Source: Eutypa lata
Taxonomy: Eukaryota > Ascomycota > Sordariomycetes > Xylariales > Diatrypaceae
DNA length: 64,000 nucleotides
Direction of reading: 5' to 3'
Assembly: GCA_022661535.1 (NCBI GenBank)
Contig: JAKULF010000009.1
Coordinates: forward strand, 1,054,001-1,118,000
The notes under the pieces are model-generated. The model made no database searches. It saw only the letters and a program-made list of their open reading frames with translations, and was not told the DNA's origin. Below are positions 10,661 through 22,851 of this stretch, piece by piece; the first letter of the stretch is position 1; the number at the start of each line of letters is the position of its first letter. The translations under genes were made by a program, and so were the position numbers.

Positions 10661-12435
10661 GACGTATGCTAGGTAGCTCCAGCCTAGCACTGGATTACCC
10701 CGCCCATCAAGAGAGTCGTTTCTTGCTCTGGCACGGTTCACAATGGTATGGTTCCGTGTTCCCTTCTTGTCCAGCCAATTTAACTCACAAGCAAATCGCA
10801 GAGAACTCCCGTCACCCCCAAGAAACAGTGGGCCCCCCTGAGTAACGGGATTAAATTCGGCTCTCAGGGTGAAAGGTTATCGTGTCCGTTCTCAGAGCTA
10901 CACGTATAGCTCTACATCTACCCAGGTAGATGAACGACAGACGGAGCTCCCTGCACACTTTCCGCACAAGGTGCACAATAGAAGACAGAATCGGTCGGTA
11001 TCAAATGCCAATCTCGACGACTAGCCCGCTCCGTCAAGATATTGTGATGGAATCTAGGGACTGGCTACCCCCCTCACTTGGCATACTGCATCTGCCATTT
11101 TCTAGCCATCCTGGCACTAGAAACCGGCAAGTGCCTTTCGCTAGATATCCTAGTGCACACCGCAGCAAAAGCGGGAGCCATGGGTGATGTGGTTAGAGAA
11201 ATCTTGACGGAGCGGGCTCAGGGTGCCAATCCAACATCTCCTCCATCCATTCGTCGCCATTGGCCATAGACACGATGCCTCTAGCTTACCAGCGACACCA
11301 GTCCGCTGGTAGAGTGCCGATGTGTCAAGATGCACATCTATGGCCACGGCGTGGATTGGCACCCTGGATGGAGCCAGATGATCAAAACTAGGTTCCCAAC
11401 ACCTCGCTACTAGGCCCTGTCATCACCAATGAGATTCTACGAGCCATGACGCGCTGCGTTGGAATCAACAAGTGCAAGAAGGAATACCTCGAGACTTCGA
11501 AGGCGTACTGCTCGGGCACATCCTGGATGAGGAGCAACACAGTGCTCTTGAAGGGACAGAAGAAAAAAAAGAAAAACAAAAAAAAAGAAGAAAAGGAAAG
11601 AAAAAGGGAAGAAGAGCAAGAACGACACTACCAAGCCCAGGGCAATTCTTCCAAAAGCCGGATTTTCACGTACAGATGGATGTTGGTCACACAGTGGAAA
11701 GAAGAGCGAACGAACCCCCCCTTCCCTTTCAGCAGGCGAGCAAAGAGGCAGCGAAGGAGAAACCAGATCCATCTCAGCCTATCGTCACTGGCCTGGCCAC
11801 GCCACCACACCTATCGAGATCAAACCTCTTCGGGTGAGATACTCGGACAATATCTCACACGTCCCGCCTACTTAGTCAAGGTGCGATATGAGACCTTCGG
11901 GCATCATGTCACAGAGACCTTTGGAGCAGATAAAATGCGGAACGTGAAGATGGGCCAACCGGTCATTGTGTCTCCGTCTGCGCAGATTTGACGATCGATT
12001 TGCACGTCAGTCAGACCCTTGGCTGCGAGCCTCCCAACAACGGGAAGGTTTCCAGCTGGCTTCGCCCTGCCCATTGTAGAGGAGCCCTCCAGCTCGGGCT
12101 GCCTCTAGAAGTGAAGAATTCAGAGTTCGGTCGCCGTCTGGTGGCTAGTTCTCGGCTAGGACGAGCCCGAAATTTCAGAAGCTTGTGAGGAGGGGGAGGA
12201 TTGTGTAGTCTTCGGCGTCTTGGATGGCGAGAGCCTGCCATCGTGGCTGCTAAGTTGCAGTATCTACACCGTATGGAGGTTATGAAGTTCGAAGTACAAG
12301 CTGGTAGGTTATTTATCGTTCTTGTTCAACATATTTTTGCTGACCGATTCCCGCAGGGTAAGGACGCCAGCCAATGGCAGTAGTCCGCCATTTAGGGTCA
12401 GGGCAGTTACGCTCCTGCCCAAATCCACCAGGATA
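10661..12435. other. Degraded sequence, no intact gene
   Basis: Overlapping open frames at 11,446-11,991 encode a Lys/Glu run from a purine-only tract (11,561-11,620), so their length partly reflects base composition. Stretches before and after it look coding but in different frames. No family was identified. Confidence 0.35.
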
Positions 12436-12755
12436 GTTTATGGGGATATGCTCCCACCTGCAACACTGTCAAGGGCAACTAGGGCATCGATGGTATAATA
12501 ATACCGGGCAATATCAACGACGCCAACCCCGATTAGACAACTTCTCGAGCCCCGATACCATCGATGCCCTGGACTCAATCAGGGGGTCATATCATCACGA
12601 TGGCCCCTTTGATGCAACCCTTGCGGGTCCAAAAAACGTGACATTGAAGGAATCAGGACCTGCGGTCTCTGTTCTTCTTAGAAAGAAGAACTTCACCGGT
12701 CCTGATTCCTTCCATGCCCTTGACAGTGTTGCCATTCCATTGGTGGGGCATATCA
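12436..12755. repeat. Nested inverted repeats (about 320 bp)
   Basis: Three perfect inverted pairs occur. Outer pair: 12460-12477 with 12715-12732 (18 bp, GCAACACTGTCAAGGGCA). Inner pair 1: 12482-12496 with 12555-12569 (15 bp, GGGCATCGATGGTAT). Inner pair 2: 12646-12660 with 12698-12712 (15 bp, GAAGGAATCAGGACC), which encloses a further GTTCTTCTT/AAGAAGAAC hairpin. The outer arms continue imperfectly outward (GATATGCTCCCACC versus GATATGCCCCACC), so the unit resembles a small foldback element. Transcribed RNA would fold as one closing stem with two side stems. Confidence 0.7.
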
Positions 12756-13734
12756 CCTTCAAGATGCCTCGCGCATACGGCTACGGCCCTTGCGTCGCGA
12801 AACCGGGACAAGCGATATTCTCCCATCGAGGTAGTGAAAGGATAGAACATGGGGGTATTGGAGAGGAATCTGGGGGATTAGGTAGTTCGCCGAGGAAGTT
12901 GGGGAAGGACTGAGTGGCAAATATTGAGTGGGGTATCATAAACATCACCATTGGCCCTACACGAACTCCTCGAGTTGGAGCGGAGGACACGCCCGTTTTT
13001 TTACCTAACTTGACAAGGACTCTTGGAGGAAGGAGGGGTTTCGTGAATGTATGCTACCTATTCGATGTTCTTTTTCCCCCCTCCAGGAAAGATGGAGAGG
13101 CTACTAGCACACTGTAAAGGAAGTTTAAGAGGTAGATTAGCTAGAATGTCTTATATCATACCTACTTCTTAATATAGCTGCGTAGCACCTTCCATTGCAC
13201 GTACCTACTAACTAAACTTAGGACTTTTATACAACAGTCAACACCGAGAGACTCGTTAGCGTTTTCAGATCCATCATTAGACACAAAGGGCTGGAATGAA
13301 TAAGAAAATAGATTCTGTGGACTGCTTTGAACACGAGGTAAGCAAGAGAAGCGGGAACAACATCATCATGTGTAGTATATGGACTTGGATGAGAAGAGTG
13401 TTTGTTTGGCTTTCCAATCAAGCTGTTGACTATATATTACCGGAATAAGAAGGGTATCAAGTGATTCAACTTTCTCCGTATTAGGTAGGTAGGTAGGTAG
13501 ATAGGTATGGTGCAGTGAAGAAAGCAGACTCAACAGCATTGAAGCCACACCATACTTAGTAGTTTCCTTCTATGCTCATCCCCGCAAACCAAGCACATCA
13601 CTCCGCACCACTTGACTACTTACACATAGTTATGCAGTCTCGCCTTCCTGTGAAATATACCGTGATATCCATTTTTCTATTCATGAACCTCGCTTTCTCT
13701 CTCCAACCCTCGCAAATATATGTACGTAGCGCTC
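12756..13734. other. Intergenic, downstream of tma20
   Basis: No gene recognised. It includes a TAGG tetranucleotide run at 13,484-13,508 and the 3' flank of tma20. Confidence 0.5.
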
Positions 13735-14569
13735 TTAAACCGTGCCCAACATCCACAGCCCATCACCAAGATAATGCGCGTCCTCGATGACGGGACCCTT
13801 CCCCTTCTCCCTCACCTCCTGCGTATCCATGAGCAAGAACCCCACAGCACAAGCCTCCGTCTTCCCCTCCGCAAGCACAACAACAGGTTCGCCCTTAACC
13901 AGCTCGCGAGTCCAATGACCATCCTCATCAAGGCCCTCCGTATTATTACTCACCCCTTCCGCACCCTCTCCCTCTCCCGCTCCCTCTCCTCCTCCCCCAC
14001 CACCACCCTCTATCGACCTCGCGAGAGGCAACCTACCCCCGGCGCTCGTCAACCCGGGAGCCATGAGCGTAGCGCCGGAGAGGACGAAGCGGATGGCGCC
14101 GCGATCGATGCGGATGGAGGGGAAGGCGGCGGGGAAGCGGTGGACGAGCTTGAGGTGCGGCAGCAGCGCGTCGTCCATGTGCTGGAAGAACAGGGGGTTG
14201 CCGTCGAGCACGTACAGGGTGCAGCGGTCGGGCAGCTTCATGGACTCGAGGGAGCCCTTCTTCGGCAGGATCTCGTCGATGTACCGGCTCAGGAGGGGGT
14301 AGGTCGTCAGCAGCGACTGGCGCAGCCCGCGCTGCACCGACGACTTCAGCTTCGACTTGGGGGCTGTGTTGATCCTAGATAGAAGGTGGGAGAAGAGATA
14401 GTCAGTAAGTAAAAAATGTTCTTGTTTCTTATCGTTCGTTTGTAGCTTGCTTGTGCTTGCTTGTGCGAGCTCAGGGGACCGGGTTGGAAATGTCGCGTGA
14501 TTTCCTACTGCGTGTGGTGCGTAAAAGTTGAAATGTGATGGTTGGATGTACATACTCTTTCTTGAACAT
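13735..14569 (-). CDS. tma20: Translation machinery-associated protein 20 (MCT-1/TMA20), PUA domain
   Basis: Two exons: 14569-14556 and 14374-13735, joined over a 181-nt intron (GTATGT...CTATCTAG), giving 217 residues. The short first exon restores the conserved start MFKKE. Conserved features of MCT-1/Tma20 follow: LPKK (41-44), FFQHMDDALLPHLKLVHRFP (67-86), then the PUA core DRGAIRFVLSGATLMAPGLT (95-114), and a C-terminal HYLGDGLWMLGT. The family partners with Tma22/DENR in recycling 40S subunits and re-initiation on the ribosome. Human MCT-1 is about 181 residues; the extra length is a Gly/Glu-rich insertion (about 128-160) placed inside the PUA domain after PGLTSAGG. No signal peptide or membrane segment. 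The next gene (I78-like) lies 630 bp upstream on the same strand. Confidence 0.92.
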
Positions 14570-15202
14570 CTTGGCTGCTAGCTGACTGGCTGGCTTGCTT
14601 GCTGGATTCGAGGGCAGACAGACAACAGAAGGCAAGATTCTAGACTGAGGATCGCTGGCAGAAAACTTGTTGGAGTGTTTGACAAGCTTCAAAAGGGAAG
14701 CTTGTGAAAGTCTTAGTTGGTTGGAGGGGCAAGGTGGGCTTGGAATGCCCCGCAATCCACCGAGGGGTCTGGTTGACTGCGGGGCAGGGGCACCTCTTTA
14801 GATCTGTCTGATCTGCCCACTACTGTAGCTCTTATCTAGTGTACGATATACATACAGCAGTTCGATTGCATCATCATCCTTTCAAGCCATGTGCGCCCGT
14901 AAATCTTGCTTTTATCAGAATCCAGGAATTTATAGTGCTATGCAGTACTATGCATATTGCAGCATCTTCTCTTCATTGGTGCGATTTGCGACATGTCTCA
15001 TGTCTACGTAGGTTTAATCCTTGTATTTAAATATCGTAGTTCATGTCATCATAGTTATTAAGTAGCGTTCGTGGTAACTAATAACAACACAATTGACGGT
15101 CTGCTAATAACTAGCAAGACCAGACCAGCCTGCTCCAATCCCGAAAATCGATTATTGTGACCCTTATGACCTTCATCTGCGACGCGATCGCAATCCCTCC
15201 CT
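14570..15202. other. Intergenic between two minus-strand genes
   Basis: Holds the tma20 upstream region and the 3' flank of the I78-like gene. No other feature seen. Confidence 0.6.
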
Positions 15203-15521
15203 TTAGCCGTGATGGACGTGGCTAACAGTTCCATCCTCTTTGACGTGGACGTTGAGTCTCTCCGGGCGGAAGTCCATCGTCACCATCTGGCCGGGTTGGA
15301 CGACTCTGCATTGCTGCGGCAGGTCTCTCTTGCAGAAGTTCTAGTCCACGACGTTAGTAACTGGATTTAGGGTTTCAAGACAGTCTTGGGATTTATAGAA
15401 ACCGTACCGTCTCGGTGTGGCCATCATCAGTCAGCTTCTTGCCGACCAGCTTGTTGGTCCACTCCTGAGTCTTGGCATCTTCGCTGGAGTTGGAAGTAAT
15501 ACCGGGAACGACGAGAGGCAT
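15203..15521 (-). CDS. Small I78-family-like peptidase inhibitor
   Basis: Two exons, 15521-15408 and 15340-15203, joined over a 67-nt intron (GTACGG...CTAG) containing a perfect TACTAAC branch site, encode 83 residues. The gene is shorter than usual gene-finder limits and is seen only after splicing. The protein starts MPLVVPGITS, contains EWTNKLVGKKL (20-30), then DLPQQCRVVQPGQMVTMDF (44-62) and PERLNVHVKEDGTVSHVHHG (64-83). The order LP-x-x-x-RV-x-x-PG-x-x-x-T-M-D-(F/Y)-x-P-x-R-L-N is that of the I78 inhibitor family, which blocks serine proteases. No signal peptide is visible, so it is probably cytoplasmic or vacuolar, as in yeast-type protease B inhibitors. Two Cys (41 and 49) are present. 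The target protease is unknown. Confidence 0.8.
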
Positions 15522-17134
15522 ATTGGCGGTAATACTGATTGATCTAGGTGATATGTGTTGTTTGTTGTGGTTATGATAGTTGATCGTAGGTATTGATGTT
15601 CTCTTAGGCTTCAGTAAAAGTTCGCAAATTGAATAGTAGAATTAACAAGGCTTTGCTCAATTCGTGGGCTGTTGCGATTCTTTATAGGCATCCATGAACT
15701 GAAATCTTGTATGAGAGGGTGTTTCACCAGCTGCCAAATTGAGGTAGACCGATGACGTAGCCTTTTCGTACGCGGGCATTCGCGGCCTCTAGAGCTAGTT
15801 TGCCATCACGTGGCTGAGCCATTCAAGGTTTGGCGCTTGTGAATAGCGCCACCCATTGTTCGCAACTTCCCGATGCTCCCAGCTCCTAAACAGTTGATTA
15901 GGTAAGTCATATCCAGGAATTAATGCTCCGTGGCTAGGTTAATGCAGCAATGCTATGTCAGTCTTACATGGAAATCTTCACCAAGTTACAGTTAATACCT
16001 ACTGGATGCCGAAATGACTCATTTAGGGTCTCACAATCGTGAAATTGATTTGGAATTCGTATTACTAACTAGGTACCTGTGGAAACCTGGATACGAACAA
16101 CATTCGCTGGGACAAGACTTTCTTCTGAGCCTCGTAATAATGAAGCAACCGCGAGGTCAGACGAAATGGGACAGAGGATTAGAAATAAGGAGACGGGCAG
16201 GACTTCTTGGTTTCAGAATGAGCTCGATTCGCCATGTCTCGGCCAGCACATCCATTGAGTATGAAGAGTACGGATTCTCAGAACACAGGCATCCATGGAG
16301 TTGGCATTCGAACGCACGTGTAATGACATAATCCATGGGCATGTCCTTATGGAAATCTACTTCGTGCACGTGATAGGAACTACTAAACACCAAGTCCATT
16401 ACAAGTTTTTGAGAACTACGTTGATATGTGAAGACAATATTCTTAATATATGACTATCCATTCTACAGGCATCTTCTCCAAATATCCTTCCTCGTCACTA
16501 CCTAGTAGTCCTCAGCCTCGATTCCAGCTAGTAACAAAGAACTGCTGAGACTGCAGTGGTCTCTAGTATCTACTAGGTCCTCTCGATTGGTACCTGCGGT
16601 AGAATGATAGTGGAGTGGCGTACGCTGTCGCATTGCAGCTGGAGGACGTGCACTCTCCGGTGCCTTGTGGGGGTTCCAGAGGCCCAATGCTCTACTCGTT
16701 TCCTCGTAGCATCACCACGAGCCTCTAGCTGCGTGTGAACCTGAAGATGTTGGAGGGGTGGGCGCTGAGGGCTGTAGGTGGTTGGTCGGTCTTATGCCTT
16801 GGATAGGGTTGAAGAAGCATGGAAGGTCGAAAGGACGTGGGAAAGGGGTCTCAGAATCGGATCCTCGCATACGGCGTTAGGGAGTGGTCGTAAGGCTCTT
16901 CATCGTCCTCCCTGTGGAGTACCGTCTTCCAGCGATGCTGCAGGCCTGGAAGCGTGGTCTCCCATCATCGAGTTCGGCCTGCCTGCCTGACGAGTAGGTA
17001 GGTGAGCGATGCACCGCTCTGAGCGGCGCACACGCAAGCTCCCTACCTAGTAGGACAGGACCGAGGCACCATCCCTTGTGGTGAGGGAAGTCGCCAGGGA
17101 GATGGCGCTGCCTGGAGGCTTCGTATGTGTGGGT
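15522..17134. other. Intergenic, no gene recognised
   Basis: Contains the promoter side of the I78-like gene and a 105-codon plus frame (16,014-16,331) with no recognisable domain, paralleled by an 80-codon minus frame over the same bases. One single copy of the AAGCATGGAAGG core is at 16,815. Confidence 0.45.
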
Positions 17135-17241
17135 GAAAAGCATGGAAGATCCTAAATGAAGAAGGGTTAGGTTAAAGCATGGAAGTTTTATAAAAGCATG
17201 GAAGTTTCGTAAAAGCATGGAAGTTTCGTAAAAGCATGGAA
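17135..17241 (+). repeat. 19-bp dispersed repeat, five copies
   Basis: Units AAAAGCATGGAAGTTTCGT and variants. Four are regularly spaced at 19 bp and one is displaced by an A/G-rich spacer. This is the best-preserved array of the family in the window. Confidence 0.85.
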
Positions 17242-17245
17242 GGGG

Positions 17246-18098
17246 GGGTCAAGGCTTCGAAGGCCTGTCTCTCGACTGCCACGTCTTGCGGCGACATGAT
17301 GCTGAAGGGTGGTATAATGGAATGTGAAATCGTTGTTTTCACAATTCCATTCCTGCCTTTCCAGCAATGACCACGACAGCCTGGTCCTGTTCTGGCTTTT
17401 CGCCTTTTTTTTTTTCTTTTTTTTTGTTTTTGCTGCACACAGTAGTGTTCTGATCTTGGCTCTTGACACAAACGAGCTCTCCAGTCTTCTCGTCCCGGGC
17501 GCAACCACCGCCACTAACCCAATCATCAAGACTTGTGAGAAGCCAAGACCAGTGTACCGCCGGCGGGAGGCAGGCTGTCGTGATCATTGCTGGTGTTCTG
17601 GTCTCTGGTCTTGGCTTCTTCCGCGAACAAGCTCTTCGATCTTGTCGCCTCGGGCACAGCTAGTCCCACTGATTCAATAATTAGTACTTGCATCTTCAGT
17701 AGGTATGTCAGGAAGGGGAGCCTCACAAACTGGCCTACGACTCCAGGAGCCGCAGTCTCGGCACGGCTGCCACCACAAGCTGTCTTTCGAGTCCCAAAGG
17801 CACCCTCGCCAGCTACCTGGGCACTAGCACCAGGGGTTGGCATCAGAGGACTACTCTGATACCCAGGGTTTGGAATCCATTGGCTCCCTCCTATGAACCA
17901 AGGTCCACCCAATGGTGTAGAGAAGTATGGAGGTGATGTCGAACATGGTAGTGGTGGTGGAAAGCATGGGAGGCCCTTACTGAGGGGTGGCGAATAGCTT
18001 GTGAGCGATGGGAAATCATGGGAGGGGTGCAAGGCTTTGAAGGGCTGTCTCAATTGCCACAGCTTATGGCGACATGATGCTGAAAGGGATGGTATAAT
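17246..18098. repeat. Duplicated and inverted repeat region downstream of the 19-bp array
   Basis: A block of about 75 bp at 17,246-17,321 (GCGACATGATGCTGAAGGGT near its end) recurs at 18,018-18,098 (GCGACATGATGCTGAAAGGG). Between them lie an inverted pair, 17361-17383 with 17571-17593 (23 bp, one mismatch, core ACGACAGCCTG), and a pyrimidine-only tract at 17,405-17,430. On the minus strand two stretches (17,455-17,535 and 17,615-17,690) encode similar peptides, so a 160-200-bp unit was duplicated. A 219-codon minus frame spans the region but is assembled from these repeats. I do not call it a gene. Confidence 0.55.
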
Positions 18099-21000
18099 GA
18101 AACTTGCAGTTTTCGCCTTCGCAATCCCACCGATTCCAGTTAAGTCTGCGAGTACAACAGCCGCAGTCCCTGCAGGCAATTCCATGGCGTGCTACCTTCC
18201 CCGTAGATAGCGCCGGTGCTATGTAGGGGCACCAGGCACTGTACCGACTGGAAGTCAGTTCTCTCCTCTAGAGACTTCACGCTGAAGTCAAAGTTGGCCG
18301 TTGCCGGATGGTCGAGCTTGAGAGGACCGGGACCCGATGGCCAGTGACCCCCTCCTCTAATCTGACACGCCTCAAGGGCTACGGGAGAAAAGCATGGGAG
18401 GGGCTCCGGTGAGCGTTCTCTTGCAGCCTTTTGCTGTACCGAAATCATTGTCGTCAACCGCCGTGGGTAGTGCCGGTATTAGTGGGACTAATGAGTTGCC
18501 CACTGGAAGTCTTGGGTGGAGGAGAAGGGGATTCCAGAAATTTTGTATCGTATATAAGACTCGTTTGACCGTTGCCTGTCGGGTGTTCATATTTGAGACC
18601 CTTGGAATAACCCTAATTCAGGCATGTCCATCCTGCTTTGCAAATTTCTTTGCTCTGGTGATTGCGCCCCGTCCATAGCTGCAATGGACAAGTCTCTCCT
18701 GCCTGGCGTTCATCGGTGGTATGAATAGGGGCCCACCACGACTTCGAGATGAAGTCAGCCTCATCGTGGCTTGCCTAGGCGGGGCACCCTGCTTCCCGGA
18801 ATCTGAGGCCCGTTGGCCATTCTCCAGCAACTACGAGGCCCGTTGGCCATTTCCCATAAACTTATACGCCATCAATGATGTCGGAGGAAAGTATGAGAGT
18901 GGTTTGGTAAGGCCTGGGGTAGTTGGAAAGCTGGTCGGGTGGGAAAACAGGAAGTGGTTGAAAGCTGGGAGGCGGTGTAACAATCGAAAACTAGTACACA
19001 CAATGGCGCTCATATCCTGTCTGAATGTACTGCACTGCTAAATTCAATTGGTAGGGAAGCAGAAAGATCCGCGCTTAGTGAGTTAAGTCGGTCGCTCCTG
19101 ACAAGCTCTGATTCCAGCGGCTGGTGTATCATCAATTCTCTGATTAGGGACCTTGTCATGCTGGTCGCCAGTGGCAATTGATCGTTGGGGAGATAGTAAC
19201 CAAGACGTCCATTCTGGTGGATGAGAGAGATGTGGAGCCTGATACTGAATGCAAGAGTTGTCGGATATGTGGCGTGTGATGTGTCCTTTGATACGATGAA
19301 GAGTGAAATATCTACCGGTGGGGTATGGCAAAGCAACTATGTTAGGAAAAGTCATTGACAAAACGTAGTTAGTAGCATCAATGCTGTGGAATACGTGATA
19401 GGTGTAGTTCAGTCGAGAGGTGTTGAAAGTAGTGTTGCTAGTATCATTCGTGTATCGTGCAAGCACTTGCAATCCATATCGTATCGGAGTGAAGTTGGTG
19501 CGATGTCTTTTTTTCCTGCTTGGGACGTGCGGAGCCATGTACTGTAGTGCATGAAAACAAAGTTAGAAGATGTGTCTTCAATAATGTAACCGGTCGCTAG
19601 TTTGGAGTACAAGGTCATGCGTTTACAGAATGATGAGCTCTCAATTGAGACTCTGGGGTTATGAGGGAAGATACATTCGTGGGTGGAGAAACATGCGACA
19701 GGAATAGGAAGAAGAAGGGTACTTACTTAGATGAAATTGAAAGCTCCATTGACAAATTTCGCAATCAAGTGATCATACTATTTGAGAGTCAGGATACGTG
19801 TGGTCGTAATAGCCGTAGTCTTTTACTTACCTTAGATTTCTCAGCTTGAACTATTGGTACTTATGGCAGTGGCAAATGATTTATCCTTGACAATGATATC
19901 AGTTCTAACCTGAAGTGACAAATAAATAGATGAGTATTGTCCTTACTGTACTTAGTACAGCTTGGTGGTTTATGTTGAAGATGAAGATAGTGCTGTTTCC
20001 AAAGCTGGAAGTCGCGAGGCGATGTTTTGCTCTGTCTGTTGGAGGACCAAAGACTTCTGTGCCATCAAATGTCCTTGATTAGATTAATTTGTTATCGAAG
20101 TGGACATAGATGGGATAACGATATGAGTGGATAGGTTTTGAGGATTGGATATGGATGTGGGAAGGAGCGAGAAAGAAATTATGATGGAAGTAATCTCATT
20201 GTTGTTGTGGGTGATGATGGAGTGAGAGGGATTTCGTTTTCTCTCTGCAGATGGGACTTCCTTAAGGGCTAAAGTTTTGGTAGGAAAGGGTGGCTACAAT
20301 CAGTAAATTGGATTTTAATCAGTAGCTGGATCAGGTATACATTTATTTTCTTGTTTCTTCTTTCTCATTGGCCGATTTGTCGTGATGTCAAGTATGTCTG
20401 ATTCCCTACTTAGTTAGCTCGAGTTCACGATATGTACGTACGCATGTAAAATTTTTGATTGGTCAAGCTTTGATTCAGATTGTAGGAATCAGATTGGCAT
20501 CCTAATCACTGGTAATCGCAGATGATAACGCTGCTGCTTCCGACGATGCAAGTACACACCAAGCAAAGAAACAGCAAGAGGGCAGGAGCGCAATCACAGG
20601 GAAAGGGACAAAGATACTTAGACAACCAAATACAACATATTCCCAGGGAAGTAATAGAAGCACAGCATGACCAAGGGTCACGTAATGTATAACACTTTTG
20701 GTTGGTTCTAAAAACATATGTATATGATGGAGCAACAAGGTCTAGGTAGTTGCCTAAACTCCTGGTGCATATTTCAATGCCCACTTACTTGATAACAATG
20801 AAAGCCATTTGGTTTATGTTAACCCCGTGGCACCTTTGAAGAGTCCTTTAACGTTCAGCTACGTCACTTTCCTTCATCATATCAGTCAATTCCCTTTTGC
20901 GTGCCATTATGGCCCCTAGTAACTAAGCACTTACATTCACATCTCGTAATTTACATGTACTTCTACAGACCAAGGTGATTAGTAGATTGTGCTGGCAACT

Positions 21001-21218
21001 ACGGAGGTATTATTAACCCATAACATTAACTGCGATCATATGGCTGGATCATCCAGCCTGGATGTCATCATCAATGTTCTCAATGTTGATGTTAACTACA
21101 AGCAGTTGCCCAAGCCAGTGGTCACAGACACTAGGTAAACATCATGTCACTAAATACATCTTGAAAAGGGGAAGAGAGTTGCTGCAGTGGTTCGAATCGT
21201 GTTGATACATGGTCAGAC
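18099..21218. other. No gene recognised
   Basis: Several 60-150-codon frames (for example minus 19,083-19,538) lack any recognisable domain. Degenerate AAAGCATGGGAGG copies sit near 17,960 and 18,387. A short tandem pair (GAGGCCCGTTGGCCATT) is at 18,806-18,850. Confidence 0.45.
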
Positions 21219-21235
21219 ATGCCTCCGTATCCCTA

Positions 21236-21815
21236 TCTAGCACCTGCTCCCGCCAATTTTACAGTTCATGGAGCGAATGCACTTGCCATTTATACAGAAT
21301 ACGAAACGGGTGCACCCGCCAGCCGTGAAAACTATGAAGCGTCTGCTCCCGCCAGTCCTACAGATCATGAACCGCGTGTACCCGCCGGGTTTACAATTCT
21401 TGGGGTACCTGCTCCTGCCAGATTTCCATTTGAACGTTTGCTCGCGCCAGTCCTACAGAGCATTACGCGCGTGCACCCGCCATATCTATAGTTTTCGGGG
21501 TGTTTACTCCCACCAATCTTATAAAATATTAAGCGAGTGCACCCGCCAGGTTTGTAACTTCTGGAGCGTTTGCTCCCGCCAGTCTTACAATACATAAAGC
21601 ATATGCACCCGCCGGATTTGTAATTTTGGAATCGCGTGCACCCGCCAATACTGTATATTACAACCGCGTGCACTTGCCAGATGTACGATTCCTGAAGCAC
21701 TTGCTCCCGCCCGATTTACACTTTCTGGAACGCGTTCACCCGCCAGTTTTGCAGATCATAGAGCGCCTGCAGCTGTCGGATTTATGCATCCGCACTGTCT
21801 GTAGACCGACATTGG
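21236..21815 (+). repeat. ~33-bp minisatellite, array 2 (about 17 units)
   Basis: Successive units are mostly exactly 33 bp (29-34), with consensus GCWCCCGCCAGTTTTACA followed by an AT-rich stretch and a GC-rich GAGCGCGT. The third base is A or T (GCACCC or GCTCCC), giving two versions that often alternate. Because 33 is divisible by three, frames stay open across the array on both strands (plus 21,219-21,491 and 21,268-21,597; minus 21,365-21,700) with an 11-residue period. I regard those frames as a by-product. Array 1 at 6.5 kb is the same repeat reversed. Confidence 0.9.
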
Positions 21816-22851
21816 TAATTCTCTCGGAGGCAACCAAACATGTAGAAACGTGTAGGAGTATTTTTTTACTAAAATTGTTTAGGGTCTGTAGAAGATGTTG
21901 GGTTCTGCATCTGTTAACGGTCTGCCGCGCCTGCCACTACCTAGCATGAGGTGTAAATAAGGTTACGCTAGCGTCATATTAGCGTCAGTTTAGCGCCATC
22001 TAGGTCTCCGGGCCGGAGTGCATGATGCTAGTCCAACGCCTAACCTTATTTGAGTCTACCCATGATAGATATTGCAAATGATGCATTGTAAGCACTGGTA
22101 TTGAATTCTGATGGGGTATCATAGATGTATTAGGACGGCTTCGCAGTAGTAATTATACCAAGGTAGATGCGCTACACTATCACTTAATCTCCAGGCACAA
22201 AGTGGTATACCGGCTGAATGGTAACCTATTATAGTTAAATGACAGTGCCATCAAGTGTGATACGAAGGGCATATGTTCGATGGCTTGTCTTTCTTAATAC
22301 CAAACTATTCGCATTAATATGTTTGTATTGGTCTTGGGTACAGAACTCATCCAGTTGATGATATAATCTTTCCTTTGTCAACCTAGGAGTCACAAGGCTT
22401 GGGGACGACAGACATTACACATGATATTGAATCAAAAGTGTTGCTGCCTAGGTCCAGGACTGTTTTCTAGGGCTACATAGAGACTCGTGGTATCACGGTC
22501 ATGCAGATATCAACCTGGTATGCAAATAATATCGGGTAGTTAACATGGACTGGGGAAAAGGCTAAGGGAATGCAACACGGCTTGAACTAGAAATACAGCG
22601 TCCGTTACGGACAAGAAGTATATTGTCTTCAGTTCTATTCAGAAAGTTTTGGCTTGGTACTCACATATTGTAGGGTGGATAACAAGATGTATCATGGCAA
22701 TGTTACTGCTGATTAGGGTGCAGGCCGATCTACAGCGGATTGCTTGAAAGTGGCTATCTAATGGTATGGAAGTGCTGTTACTAGCTTACCAACCATACAA
22801 CGTTGACTAAACTTTCAAATTCTGCTTCATATATTTAAATTCTGCAAACCC
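21816..22851. other. No gene recognised
   Basis: AT-leaning sequence without a convincing frame or repeat. Confidence 0.5.

Noticed and set aside
11446..11991. 181-codon Lys-rich gene
   Set aside because: Its length depends on a purine-only tract that is open in several frames; no conserved flanking domain.
16014..16331. 105-codon plus-strand gene
   Set aside because: No domain, no splice context, and an equally long frame on the other strand.
17526..18185. 219-codon minus-strand gene
   Set aside because: The frame is built from repeated blocks and repeat-derived peptides, with no family resemblance.
21219..21700. Repeat proteins on both strands
   Set aside because: Explained by a 33-bp period; frames are open on both strands and no start context or domain supports them.
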